From positions 1 through 64,000 of the forward strand of contig VZRG01002352.1 in assembly GCA_013397435.1 (NCBI GenBank): a stretch of 64,000 bases of DNA, given 5' to 3'. A model generated the notes under the pieces. That model worked only from the letters and a program-made list of their open reading frames with translations. It did not search any database and was not told the DNA's origin. Both the position numbers and the translations under genes were made by a program. Shown one piece after another: positions 39,155 to 50,934 of the stretch (position 1 is the first letter of the stretch; each line of letters begins with the position of its first letter). The DNA comes from Erythrocercus mccallii (Eukaryota; Chordata; Aves; Passeriformes; Dicruridae).

Positions 39155-39388
39155 TCATGGAGTGACTTAGTTTAGGAAAGATCTCTAAGATCACCGAGTC
39201 AAACCACTAACCTGGCACTGCCAGGTCCACCACTAAGCCATGTCCCTAAGCACCACATCCACGTGTGTTTGGAACACTTCCAGGGACAGTGATTCCATTA
39301 TTTCCCTGGGCAGACTGTTCCAGTGCTCAGCCACCCTTTCTGTGATGAAACTTTTCCTAATATCAATTCTAAACCATCTATTAGGGAC
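39155..39388 (-). mobile_element. CR1 LINE 3'-end fragment (antisense)
   Basis: It starts with TAGAAATCATGGAGTGACTT, a mutated octamer tail. It continues through the CR1-typical segments 'CTGGCACTGCCAGGTCCACC', 'ACTAAGCCATGTCCCTAAG', 'ACACTTCCAGGGACAG', 'CTGGGCAGACTGTTCCAGTG' and 'CTTTTCCTAATATC'. It is truncated near 39388. The copy is 5'-truncated and non-coding. Confidence 0.9.
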
Positions 39389-41775
39389 ATTCTAGAGAGC
39401 TCAATAAATACACACACATCTTTGGTTTTTCCATATTTAGCTACAAAGCTAAGCAATGAGGTAAGAATACTTCTTTTTTAGAAGACCTTCTACATGTTCC
39501 TTAGCTGTTCTTGAACATAATAGAAGTGGTTGTGGCAGAGGGCACTTGCCTGATTCCAGTGTTATAAATTGAAGCTACTCGAAGAGCGTGCTAAATTTTA
39601 TAACAGGAGTTTGCATTGGTCATTTCTCAAATACAGAAAATACCTGACATGTTTTTTTAATTATAAAATATTTCTCACAGTTCCATTAAAGTGGAACTGG
39701 CCAAGGAAGGGGAAGGTAAAATTCTTTACATCTGTAGTCCTCAAAGAAGACACCAGACATCTTAGGAAACAAACATGAAAAACTTCAAACTGACTGATGT
39801 AGTGGTACTGAAGGAACAAGCCAAAAAGGACAATAGTGTTGTAGGAGAGAGCAGGCTGCTCACGTACTGGGAAAAAGTACCCATTATGTGATGCACTTAA
39901 AGGAGCAGCTCAAAGGTGACTTTGTCAGTGTACTCAATCTAAAAACAGAGCTAGATATTGTATGTTAATCAGCAAGAACATGAGTTTTGCCAGCTTAGCA
40001 GCTCATAAGGTTCTAATCTGCCACCTAAGAGACCACCAGCAGACAAGTATTTCTGCATAATGTAAAATGAAGTACCTGTATCTTAAATTTCCCAAAGAAA
40101 AAAGAGTAACTCTTTTTAGTAAATTTTCATTCTGTTTGTCATGCAGGCCATAACTCACACACCTCAGAGCCATTGACATAGAAAGCAGGATTTTTGAACA
40201 CCTGTCTTGAAATGTTTAGAATTGTGTCTGCAGTGCACATTCCTATATTATTAACCAGCTCTCATGTTAATATGCCAGTAAAGTTTGAAGTGGAAATAGT
40301 AAATTATAGGTTCTTGTGGTTGTATTTAAATTACTTTTCACAACAGTAAACAAATTAAACACCAAAAGGATTTTCATAAGGCTGTTCTTTCAGAAAATGT
40401 GAATGAAAATAATAGAATCTATGGCTATAAAAGGAATAAGTGGAGGCTCATCCCTGAAAATAAAGGCCTGTTCACAGGTAGGATACCCTTTCAGGTTAAC
40501 AACCATACTATAAAAGGAGAAAACTATCTGGAGAAAACCTGGAGGAACATTTTTTTTTAGAATTTTTATGAGAATATATGTAAAAAATTATTTAAAATGC
40601 ACATTACTTTTAACTTACAGTGTTTTTATGATGAACTCTGCTAACAAGGCAGCAAATTAAGATAAAGTATGCATTCAGCAAGCTCTTCTGCTTCAGTTTT
40701 TAACTGTTGTTCACGTTAGTAGTACATGAGGTTAGAATCTGTGGGTTAATGTGCTGTGTTTGTGTAACAAGAAGGTCTTCCAAATAACGTTTTCATTGGC
40801 ACAGAGGAAGGAAATATGATGAATTTTTAGCCACAGAACGTGTCTCACTATGTCACAAAGAGGGAACTCTGAACTTGCTCCGGCAGCAGTACAGTGTGCC
40901 AAATGTACAACAGTTCATTCTAACAGGCTGTAAGGTTTTATCACTTTAGAAAGTTACAGCGAAGTTGAATTCCATCAACCGTGGTCTTGTTTTAGGCACT
41001 GAATGTGCTTGGCAAGTTGTACAAAGTCTCAGGATGTTGAGCATTTTCTTCATTCACAAAATGTAATTCTTTGAGCAGGTCCCTCTTGCAATGAGAAAAT
41101 AAAGCTAGGGATGGGAAAATTCCCGGTACTAAGGGCAGCTTTTTGGAGAATACAGATGCTTCTTTGCAAAGTAATTTCTTCAAAATCTAGATTTTGAAAT
41201 GCTTGAAAGAAGAGTCTATAGCTGAGCTATCATTGCTTGCATAAGTTCTGCCTATCACTGAAAAAGTAATTGCTGAATTTCAGAGAAAGGGGCAACTCTG
41301 TTTTGCAAAATCAATTCAAGACAAAGTTCAATATATTAGATTTTCAGATCTGACTTTCAGAAAACTTCTTTGAAATATTTCCCTATCTGCCCTTCAAGCC
41401 AAATGCTGTTGATCCAAGTGCACAAAGAATAGTTAAGTAATTAGTGAATGCAGTTACTCCATCAATGGGTCATGCTGAATGGATGATAGGAGGAGATAAA
41501 GCAGAAAATCAGTTTGTGCATCTAAGGTCCTTGCATTACCACTGTACCTTAGATGTTTTATAATACAACATGAGAAGGAAACAATACCCACTAATGATAC
41601 TTAATTGGCTGTTCAGTGTCTTGTCTCATTTTTTGGCTAAGGTTTCAATGGATTATTGACTGGTTGAATCACAGAAATTTCTTCCTCTTCATTTCGTACT
41701 ATTAAACTTCTATACTTTGATGTATTTTGTCTTTGAAACTGTTTTATTGCATTTTGGTGGTGGATTGTTTTTCAG
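39389..41775. other. Unique A+T-rich intergenic DNA
   Basis: No gene or transposon is recognised. Only small frames without domains are present. Confidence 0.5.
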
Positions 41776-41850
41776 TTTTGGTGGTGTTGTTGTTGTTGGG
41801 GTTTTTTGTTTCTTTTGGTTTTGTTGGTTTTTTGTTTGGTTTTTTTTTTA
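41776..41850. repeat. T/G-only low-complexity tract
   Basis: Apart from one C, this strand contains only T and G, with GTT triplets (GTTGTTGTTGTT) and a TTTGG/T run ending in T10. It is the strand-reversed counterpart of the A/C tract at 361-487. Confidence 0.85.
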
Positions 41851-42479
41851 AGTCCAAACACCTAATAGCCAAACCAATGTTTTTCTCTGAATCTACATAA
41901 CAGGAAATAAAAACACTGTGCAATTTTATGCAAACAGCAAATTAAACAAACTTACCAGTGATTCCAACTGTGTGTCTTAGGACAAGTATATTTAACATAT
42001 GATTGTAGATAATGAGCTCATGGAAGATTCCAATTAGTTTCTGCAATCACAATTATTCTTAAGGAACTATGCAGCATTATTCTACCTGGGAAAAGAGGAA
42101 TATAATAGTAATCTGATTAACAAAAAACCAACAAAACAACAAGCAAACCTGCTCTTTCTTTCACTATCAAACAGTAAGAAGTGGTAAATACACTGCTAAT
42201 TTATTTTCACCTATTTTTGACACAGAGGTCCTTAGCTGTACTATTAGTAGATTTGTTGTAGTGACTCGTAAACTTTTGAAATTCTTTGAATTCTTTGTAT
42301 GAATCATGTCTTTGAATGATTCATACGAAACAAATTCTTCACAGACAAACAGCTAGGTCTTGCAGCAGTGTTCCTTCCCTTTTGTTTTAAAAGCTGATAA
42401 TTCATATTTATTCAAGTACTTCCTGCCTATCTCTCTAAAAATATTCTAGGTGGCACATTCATCTTTCATGGGCGCATTC
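41851..42479. other. Unique A+T-rich DNA with one hairpin
   Basis: No gene is seen. A perfect 11-bp stem pairs 42297-42307 (GTATGAATCAT) with 42316-42326 (ATGATTCATAC) around an 8-nt loop. Confidence 0.55.
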
Positions 42480-43143
42480 CTACCTGCCTTTGTAGAGCAC
42501 ACTGCAGTGCTTCAGCAGTTGTGGTGGTCTGTGCTGTCCAACCCACACCACTGCTGCCCTCCCCCCAGCACACAATCCCAGTGGGACAGGGGAAGAACAG
42601 GAAAACTGCAAAAAGCAGTTAAACTCATAGGTCAGGATGAAATACAGTTTAGTAAGCGAAGGAGGTGGAATAAAGTGATGCAAAGGCAACCATTTGCCAT
42701 CTCCTATGAGCAGAACAGCGCCCAAGCAGTTTCTAAGAACCAACAGCTCTGCACAGCTCCTCACTGATGATAATGTGATCTGGCATGGAACATCCCTTTG
42801 GCCAATTCAGGATAGCTGCCCTGGCCCTGTCCCAGCTCACTTTCTTGCCCAACCCAAGCTACAAGCTGGAGAGGGCAGAGCAAGTCTAAAAGAAATCTTT
42901 GACACAGTGCAAGCAGTGCAGTGCAGCAGAAGCCCAAACACTGATGTGTTACCAGCACTGCTTTACGTAAAGGAGCAACCTGGTCTGGTGGAAGGTGCTC
43001 CTTCCCATGGCAGAAGGATTGGAACTGGGTGGCCATCCAACAAAAACCTAACCAACCCAAACCATTCTGTGATTCTACGAAACCCAAAATTGGCTGAAAG
43101 TTGTGAAGAAAGTAATCTCCATTCCAACCAGAACCGAGACAGC
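42480..43143 (-). mobile_element. Avian ERV LTR (antisense), interrupted by CR1
   Basis: The minus strand reads as the same LTR type seen at 22614. Near 43143 the minus-strand end begins TGTCTCGGTTCTGGTTGG and continues GAATGGAGATTACTTTCTTC. Further in are 'CCAGGGCAGCTATCCTGAATT' and 'GGCCAAAGGGATGTTCCATG' (42778-42827). The distal end near 42480-42540 is uncertain. A CR1 3' end at 42966-43082 splits the LTR into 42480-42965 and 43083-43143. No gag, pol or env is adjacent, so it is a solo LTR relic. The ORFs at 42450-43179 are frames inside these repeats. Confidence 0.6.
42966..43082 (+). mobile_element. CR1 LINE 3' end (sense), nested in LTR
   Basis: The segment reads GAGCAACCTGGTCTGGTGGA, AGGTGCTCCTTCCCATGGCA, GGATTGGAACTGGGTGGCCA, then CCAACCCAAACCATTCTGTG and ATTCTACGA. 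This is the sense avian CR1 3' end with its terminal octamers. LTR-like sequence stops just before it and resumes just after it, so the insertion postdates the LTR. Only the last ~115 bp are present, which is a typical severe 5' truncation. Confidence 0.85.
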
Positions 43144-45084
43144 ATTGCATCTGAAGACCTTGGTATTTGTTTGCCCTAAATATAGTTTATGCTCTGTAAA
43201 GTTGGTGTAGTCTGACACATAATACAAAAGTGGGTTTTTTTTTGCTTTTTTTACTTTTTTTGCTCCCTGTAGGCTCACTATAAACTCAAAAATAAAAATT
43301 GTTTTTATACATCAACATAATGTGAAAAAAACTCTTAAAAGCTTACAAGCCAACTCTCAGTTGCTGACTATAGGTTATATGCTGCACTCCAAAGAACAAT
43401 GAGATTTCTCCCACACCATCCAGAAGAGGGGGTGAAAAAAGAAAAGGTAAACTTCCAAACTTCCCAGAGCTCTTGAGTATTTGTTTCCAATACTGAGAAC
43501 ATTAGAGTAAAACAAAGTTAGCAGCAATATTAAACTTTTACGGAGTATAGTGTGACATACATAGAAAATAATAAAATATTTTCTGGCTTTGAACTAGCTA
43601 AAACTGGTACACATTATTTTTAATTAGATATACTATAGCATTCTGCTTTTGGTAGTGTTAAATAAATCTTTGACATAACCTGTGCCTGACTTTAAACTGA
43701 ATACAAACATGTTCTCTGCTAGGTACCAAAATAGCATGGATTTTTCATAATACTTTTCCAAGGAGATACACAAGGTCCTTTATGGAAGGACAGAGAAGAA
43801 CAAATGATGTCAAACTTCAAATTCCCAAAGCATCAATACGGCAGTGGCTGCCTGAAGAGCCCCTCCGTGCCTGTCCCATGGGATGGGAGCTCCCGAGGTA
43901 TGGGTCCTCAAGCAGCAGGAGGGAAAACATGCAGCCACTTCTGCCAAGTGTGGGATAGGAACTGCCTGGCTGATCTACAGACCTGGGCAGAACCCTGTCA
44001 ATGCTCACATTTTACATTGCATTTGTTAGATTAAGTTCATGGTTTGTAAGACAGATGGTGTTTAACTCCCTTGTTTTGTTTCGTTTTGTTTTCAGAAATA
44101 TCTTGTGTTGAAGCTGTACCTACCCACTTTGAAAGGTAGGTGCCAATTAAAGCGGAATGCCATGCTTAATTTTCCTGAGTGATCCCTACAATTATCTAGA
44201 AATATTTAAATTAAATAGCCTGGCAAACATAGACCTGATTTTCCTACTTTTCTCAGCCAGATTAAAAATTAAAACTTAAACCTGCAGCAGTAGTAGTATC
44301 CAGCATTCCTATCATGTCATGTCTGTAGTAAAAAGGAAGGAAAAGGACGAGGACAGACTAATGTGGTAACTGAACTTGTTCTTCCTATTTCTTCTCATAC
44401 TTCCTTTGAATAGATAGCTTTGTCCTGACTGATTCTTTTGGAGATTTTAACATTTCTGCACCTTCTTTTAAACAAGAGTGAATTTAGCCCAACAATAAAA
44501 CAGACATAAAAGAAAAGGTTGAATTGTAAGGCACATAGATTTCATTTAGATTTTAATTTAGATAAGATACTGATTATTTTCTCAGACATGGTGCTTCATG
44601 ATCCTCAATCCGGAGCAAAATGCCAGAACAATTATGAAAGTCCTAAACAAACAAATGCCACAAATTTCCAGAGAGGCCTTACAAACCCCTTAGTGCTGTT
44701 ATTCTCTCTTTTGTGGCAATGCTGTTAAAAACCACCCTGCTGATGAGGAAATGTGCTATGAATGAACAGGAGGATCACTGCTTTGTCACACATTAGAGAT
44801 GCCCTTCAGGCACTCCTGATTACAGAGGGGAACCATATAATTTCTCAGCAACAACAAGGACAAAGTTATAAAATAGTCATCATATAAAAATATGAGAAAC
44901 TCATCATATCTCGCACTTCCTCAATAGTTCAGAAAAATTTTGGTTTGTAGCATACTGTCAGTTAGTTAAACTATGAAGACTGTTTCTGGTCATTAATTCT
45001 CAAAGTTTTCAGAACTCCAACTTGTCTATCTTTTTGCAAGGGAGAATATTATGCACCACAAAGGACTTCAACAGTAAAGTTTCC
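43144..45084. other. Unique intergenic DNA
   Basis: No gene is recognised. T-rich runs lie at 43230-43260. A GC-richer stretch at 43840-44000 has overlapping open frames on both strands and no domain. Confidence 0.5.
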
Positions 45085-45235
45085 CAAACTCTTGGGGGCT
45101 CCGGATGAGCTACTCCCCAATAACCATAGAGGGTGGAGAAGGGCGCAGCCCTCTATGTCAGTGACCAGCTGGAGAGTATGGAATTGCCTGGGGAAGGATG
45201 AGGAGGCTCTGGCTCTGGTTTCCAAATACGTGGAA
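45085..45235 (+). mobile_element. Decayed CR1 ORF2 endonuclease fragment
   Basis: The plus-strand frame at 45145-45186 reads AALYVSDQLESMEL, very close to the conserved 'ALYV-EQLE-MEL' segment of the endonuclease domain in avian CR1 ORF2. Upstream bases (about 45085-45144) align loosely with the preceding R/G-rich part. A TGA at 45199-45201 and frameshifts downstream (DEEALALVS appears in another frame) show it is a dead fragment. Unlike the other CR1 pieces here, it comes from the coding region and not the 3' end. Confidence 0.65.
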
Positions 45236-45945
45236 AGTAGCCTAAAAAATGCCAAATACTGATTTTAAACTAAGTCTCAGCCAATGATCGGAACCATTGT
45301 ATTTAAGGGATATGAATAAAGAACTAATCAAGATTATTTTTTTAATAAGAATATTCATACATTAAAATAAGTAATAAAAGAAGAGCTTTGTCAACGTTTT
45401 CTTGAATTTGGGCTTCATCTAATAATGCCAAATATGATTATAAACTGAAAAGTGTATAACACTTAATATGAATTTTTAAATGAGTGTTTCATTTTAGGAT
45501 TTCAGGAGAGAGAAGGGAATATGTATGTTTTGAGATGTATATTTTGAAATACTACATGCACGTATTGAAATACCACTGTAGCAGACAAGTTAAGCCATAA
45601 GGCATTGCCTCCCTTTTTCATAACCCAGCAACCTCATATTTTCCTCTGTTTTGGTGTCTGGGAAATTCTACTTTGAGGGAATAAATCTTTTTTTCTGTTT
45701 CCTAGGCTAAAGATTTAATGGCATATATGTTCAGAAAAGGTGACTGGCAGAACAAAAATGAAAGATCAGCAATCCTATTCCCTGCTCGCTTTTCATCACT
45801 ATCAGCTGAAGAAAGTTATTATCACCCTGGTAATATGTGAGATTAGTGTTAGGAAACATCTTAGAGTTGTAACCTCAATTCATTAAGACTGAAGTTTTTT
45901 AAAGGAAGAAGTATATTTTCCAAGAATTTGCAGGAAGCAAATTCA
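45236..45945. other. Unique A+T-rich intergenic DNA
   Basis: I see no gene or repeat. Confidence 0.5.
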
Positions 45946-45992
45946 TTCTGTAAAATGAAAGCAAATCCGTTCTGTGAAATGAAAGCAAATCC
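45946..45992. repeat. 24-bp tandem duplication
   Basis: TTCTGTAAAATGAAAGCAAA is repeated with one difference (TAAAA versus TGAAA) at a period of 24 bases: 45946-45969 and 45970-45992. Confidence 0.88.
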
Positions 45993-48900
45993 TCACATTT
46001 CCATTGAGGTAGAGGTAATGTACATCACATTTCTATCAGGTTTTAACTTGTTTTTGTAAGTAAATGTCTCCTGTCTGTGGGTTTATATAAAGCAATGTTT
46101 GTTCATAAAGGGTAGGTGTTTACCTTATCCTACTTATGAAGTGAAGTAGAAAAAAATTGCCCTGAAGAAGTCTCTTAAGCTCCTAGTGATATCTAGCCTG
46201 GGGTTTTGCAATCTGTTCTGCTATTTAATATGTCTGTAAAAATCACTTTGTTTCACCTAAAGCAAGACAAATTCCAATCTCCACTGCAACTGATGGCTGC
46301 CAGGGGGTGCATACAAAACATCAGGTGTGAGAGCGCTAAATCACGAGCCTATGGAATTAATGCCAACATCCAACATCATAGCAGATGGAAAATGCTGCAT
46401 TAAGGCTCCATACACTGCCTCCTCTCTTAAAGGTTCAGGCTGTTGATGGGACAACATGGTACTGAAGCACTTGCAGATCGAGGGTGTACAGCCATAGCCG
46501 TGCCATCTCCACCATCAGCCTCTTCCATTTCACACTCAATGTTTCGTGATGCGTTTCTACCGCACACCGTCCCCTTCTGGCCACCTACACCTTTCCAAGA
46601 GACAGAACGCTACAAAGCCTTGTCATAAATATTACCTTAATTTAACAGCAGCAGAAGCTGTGACAAAGTAAGAGCTTTATTGATTTCTGTGCTAATCTAC
46701 ACAAGCACAGGGTCTAGCACATTGACTTCTGTATTTCTCCCAGGAGCACTCTAATTTCTAGAGCTGCTCTGTTGGAACTGATCTTAATTCTGATCAATGC
46801 TCTGTGATATTTTTAGTCTCTGAATTCACTTCTTCAGTATCTCCCATGTCATGCAAGCAAATGATAGACTGAAGACTATTTCTAGGAAGAGTTGCATCTG
46901 TATCTTGGATACATTTTTTTTTTAAATCAGTTCCATCAAATGAAATTTGATTAATGTGTTCACAAAAGCTACACACTATTGATTTGAACAATTTTTCAAA
47001 TACCAGATCAAATTCTCATGTTTTTAATTGCAGTGGTATAAAATTTTCTGAATCTCTCAAACATTCAAAAAAGACTAAGATATTTTCTTTTATCTTACTA
47101 TTACAAAGCAACAGCCAGACACTTCTGATTAGATTTGTATCAGAATTTTTCTGATAATTGAAAGAGCTTGGAACCAGAGTTTTCCTCTAAAGAAATATTT
47201 ACTTTACCACTCACCCTTTAAAATTTTATAATTGCCTTTTATGTAGAAATACAGTTAAGGGGACAGATTCAGAGCTTATTTTTAAGGGCTTAGTACACAA
47301 AAGTTTTTTTCCCTTATTCTGTTGTTAGTTTGGGACCTTTAAATATGGCTACTGTTACACTAAGTACTTCAAAGTCAAATTTTTCATTCTCACATGAAAT
47401 TAACTCCAGCAGGAAGCTCTTCCACTGGTAGCACTCAAAACCTCGTCATGGGGAAAAAGGGAACATACCGTAAACATGGACTCAAGAATTTGCTGCTTTC
47501 CTAATTCATGTTTTAGCAGCCTAATCATACTACAGTGAGTGATAATTATTAGTCCAGTTTTAACACTATCAACACCTCGCATCCTGATTGATAAAGCCTC
47601 ATTAGTGACAATGTGAATTGCTATATAAGAAAACCTACTAATAAACTGCCAGTTATGGCTGGTGTTCACTTTGTAGATGTCCTTCTGGTCCCAAGGTTGA
47701 TGTCATCAGCCTTCCACCAGGATGATGTGGGTTTCCACGCGACAAAATTGTTGTGTTTCCTTCACACAATGCCCACATGAGGTCTGTAACTTGCATCAGC
47801 ATCTCTCCATCCCCTGGGCACCCACCAGGCTGCTGCTGCCCACTGGGATCAGGTGCACAGCCCCTCAGCCCCTGCACACACTGCTGGAGGCAGCAGCTGC
47901 AGGAGAGGGCACAGCCACGTACCATCTCATGGCCCTGCCTCTGATTGATGCAAAGCCTTCGGCTTTTTGGTAGCAGCAGAAACAAATTTTGTTCCCTGGG
48001 TTACTGACATTAAAAAAAAAAATCTCCTTTCTTGGTGCACATTTCTGCTTGTTTGCTTTGGCTTCCTTGAGACTCTGTCTCGCACACAGTTTGTGCCAGT
48101 ATTCCTTCTACTGTTACCATGTGTTACCACCCAAATCAGACAATCCATCTACATCTTCATGGACCACTGAAAATTTAGAACTTCCAGTAACTGGACAATG
48201 ATAGCTTTCTTTCCTGTCCTGTCTGTCTTTCCTGTCCCAAAGTAAGAGGAGGAGGCTGGGGAGGCATGCTCGGAGGGGCAGCCTGTGTGACACTGACTAT
48301 CTGTGTGGGTGGGATGAGGTACAGCAGAGATATTTATTCCTCTGCCAGGCTTGGTTCTCTCCTTTTCCACCATGCTGCTGGTGTATATACATTTATCCTG
48401 GGATGAATAAATTATCTGGCTTGCAGTATATTACAATTGAAAGGGGAATATCTAATTGCAGGAAAGCAGATGGCCTTACCCTTTTGAGTATTTCTGACAA
48501 GAACAACAACAACAAAAATTACTGGCCTACAGACATATTCCCACAGGCAGTGATCCTGTCAGATTCCATCAGCCAGGGAAATTTGGATATGATGACTGGC
48601 TTATAATAGAATTTTTCAAGGAAAAAACACCCAAACAACCCAACACACACTTCTTATTTTTTGTACCAGTGGAGTCACATCTGCATACCACAAAAGGAAA
48701 GAAAAATTCGCACCCTGCTGGTCTTTCTTGCTAATACTAGTTTAGCCACAACTGTGTTGATTATATCTATCACTTCAACTTCCCATCTTTCTTTTTTGTT
48801 TAATTATTTAATTTTATCGTTTTTATGGATAAGACATTTAATGGCAATATAAGAAATCAACAGAGCCTGTTAATGAGAAACTGGGCTAAAGATAAACTGT

Positions 48901-49089
48901 AAATATATGCAAATTATTTTAATAGGTTTTTCAGGGTTATATTGATATATTTATCCCTTTAAAAATCAGCATCTCCAAGTAGTTTTAGAATACACTAGTC
49001 TTTTTATAGTTATGTTAAAACTTGACAACGACAATGTATAGTATACTAAATGGTCAAATATTACAGAGGGGAATTATGGCAAACCAGAT
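45993..49089. other. Unique intergenic DNA
   Basis: No gene is recognised. A GC-richer stretch at 47670-47960 has a 110-codon minus frame (47653-47985) overlapped by plus frames, without a domain. It is probably compositional. Confidence 0.5.
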
Positions 49090-49390
49090 AATTGAATTTG
49101 TAATGGCGAACATAAATGGCTTAGAGTTATAACCACAAAAAATATTTTGAAACAGAAAAAAGCTGACATAATCTTTTTACAAGAAATTCACTTAAGAGAA
49201 CAAGATGCTATCAGCATAGGAATACCTTGGATAGGAGGGAGTCAGCAAAACAGCTTTACACTAAACAAGACTACTTTCAAAATACTTGGTGATTCATATA
49301 ACATCTGACATCAAGGAGGTTTTCTGACTGTTTAATATATACAGAGAGAACAGTTTTAGTTAGCATGTATGGACATAATTCAAATAAAAG
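49090..49390 (+). mobile_element. Decayed L1/Tx1-superfamily LINE endonuclease fragment
   Basis: Three pieces of an apurinic-type LINE endonuclease appear in order on the plus strand. ANINGL (49106-49123) matches the N-terminal 'WN(I/V)NG(L/I)' motif. The frame 49126-49305 carries KADIIFLQEIHL, matching the 'K-DI--LQETHL' catalytic-Glu motif, then a W-I-GG-S-F-K spacing like 'W-G-...-S-F--K'. LVSMYGHNSN (49356-49385) matches the 'YxPN' motif in a third frame. At least two frameshifts and a TGA (49306) separate them, so it is dead. The NING/LQETHL combination is L1/Tx1-type and not the CR1 type. No RT domain was seen nearby. Confidence 0.65.
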
Positions 49391-49517
49391 TTCTTCCACA
49401 GCACAAATTATTGTTTAACAGCATGACAAATATTCCTGTGGAATACACACTTTAGGGCTGACCTTCCTGCTCCATTGACATACAAGCCCACACATTTGGA
49501 AGAATCCAGAACAATGG

Positions 49518-49522
<5 letters not shown>

Positions 49523-49550
<28 letters not shown>
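49523..49550. repeat. AT dinucleotide microsatellite
   Basis: An uninterrupted run of about 14 AT units is present, and is likely polymorphic in length. Confidence 0.95.
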
Positions 49551-50842
49551 CTTATTTGATGAGTTTTTGGCAGAGTCGTGATTCTCCTGTAGAGTCAAGG
49601 ACACTGATATGCAGCTGACATAATTTGTTCTTGTTAACATTTAATGTCAGAAAATTTATAATTCCCATGCTTAAGAGCTTCATGGCCCACTCAGCACAGT
49701 CTGATTCAGAGCTTTGCTGCCTCCTTCCCTTGCCCTCCCCTACGTAAAACCATCCAATCCCTAACCTGGGTGAAAGCATCCTTTCCCTCCAAGGAGTAGA
49801 GAAGATGGGAGCTCCCTTACCTAGTGTGGCTTGTCCCCTACTCTCTGTTGCACAGATGCTTCAGGGACACATCAGCTTGGCATCTCTGTGAAGCATTACC
49901 AGTCTACAGTCCTCTACCAGGAGCTAGGCGATTACTAGAGGCATGGAAGAGAGGGAGACAGGAATCCTTACCAGTCCTCTTTAAGTGAAGGAGTTGTTAA
50001 TGCTCCTGGCTCCTTGAAATTAATCTGACAGGAAGAACTGTAAAAAGCCCAGACACATCTATCCTTGTGCAGCCTCAGAAAGCACAGGAGAACACTGCAG
50101 CCTGCGCTGTCAAACAAGGTTTATTGAAACAGGACCACTTGTGTGAAGCAACACTCCTTCAAACCGATAATCCTGCTGAAGTGAAATATTCCCCTCCTGG
50201 GAAAAGACAGTCTGCATTAACAGTGGCAGCAAAATGAAGCCCAAAATCATTCCAGAAGATACTTTACCTCTGGCATAATCTCTGAGACATTTCAGCCCTG
50301 ATTAAGGAGTCTCTAGAGAAGTGTTCAGATATTCTCCCAGTTTCTGGGCCAAGGATGCAGCTTTCCATGCTGACACATCCCCCTGGACGCTGTGAGCTCC
50401 TTTGCCTGCATCCCTCGCCCTGTCCCGAGTTACTTTGGTGCCCATGCATGACAGAAAGCTGTCCCAACACAGCAAGGACAAAAAGTGACACATTTTGTGC
50501 TGATCTAGTACTCTGGAAAGGGACATTCCAAGGATGTGGCAGAAAACAGCAAGACAAAGGGAGGAAATAATAGCTGGATAATATTTTATAGTAGGGGAGC
50601 ATAATACCATGAAAATTCAGGGAAGTAAAGCTCAGTAAATACACATAAATTTCTATCACTTTTTAAAATGTTTTTTGGTCAATATACCAATGCAATTAAT
50701 GCTTTTATTGGTTCCTCCTTGCTCCATTTAATAGATTTTTTTCCCTATATAAAACATGTCAGTACATAGAGAGAATAAAAAGAATTAAACCTTTTTAGAA
50801 TAAGCAGCCATTTCCTTATTCTCCAAAGTCAATTTAAAAATG
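49551..50842. other. Unique intergenic DNA
   Basis: No gene is recognised. The 131-codon and 102-codon minus frames at 50264-50659 overlap each other and have no domain. Confidence 0.5.
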
Positions 50843-50878
50843 TTTCTCAAATCTTGCTAAGAAGTAAGATTTGAGAAA
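50843..50878 (+). repeat. Hairpin with perfect 13-bp stem
   Basis: TTTCTCAAATCTT (50843-50855) and AAGATTTGAGAAA (50866-50878) are exact reverse complements around a 10-nt loop. Confidence 0.75.
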
Positions 50879-50896
50879 TCTAATATTTTCTAATTG

Positions 50897-50934
50897 AAAA
50901 ATACCAGCTAGTCCTGGTGCTAACTGGTATTTTT
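50897..50934 (+). repeat. Hairpin with perfect 11-bp stem and T tail
   Basis: AAAAATACCAG (50897-50907) pairs with CTGGTATTTTT (50924-50934) around a 16-nt loop, with two more T after the stem. It lies 18 bases after the preceding hairpin. Confidence 0.7.

Noticed and set aside
42450..43179. Several frames of 94-161 codons on both strands
   Set aside because: They lie in the LTR and nested CR1 and match noncoding parts of these elements.
47653..47985. 110-codon minus-strand frame with several cysteines
   Set aside because: It is a GC-richer patch with plus-strand frames over the same bases, and no cysteine spacing of a known family.
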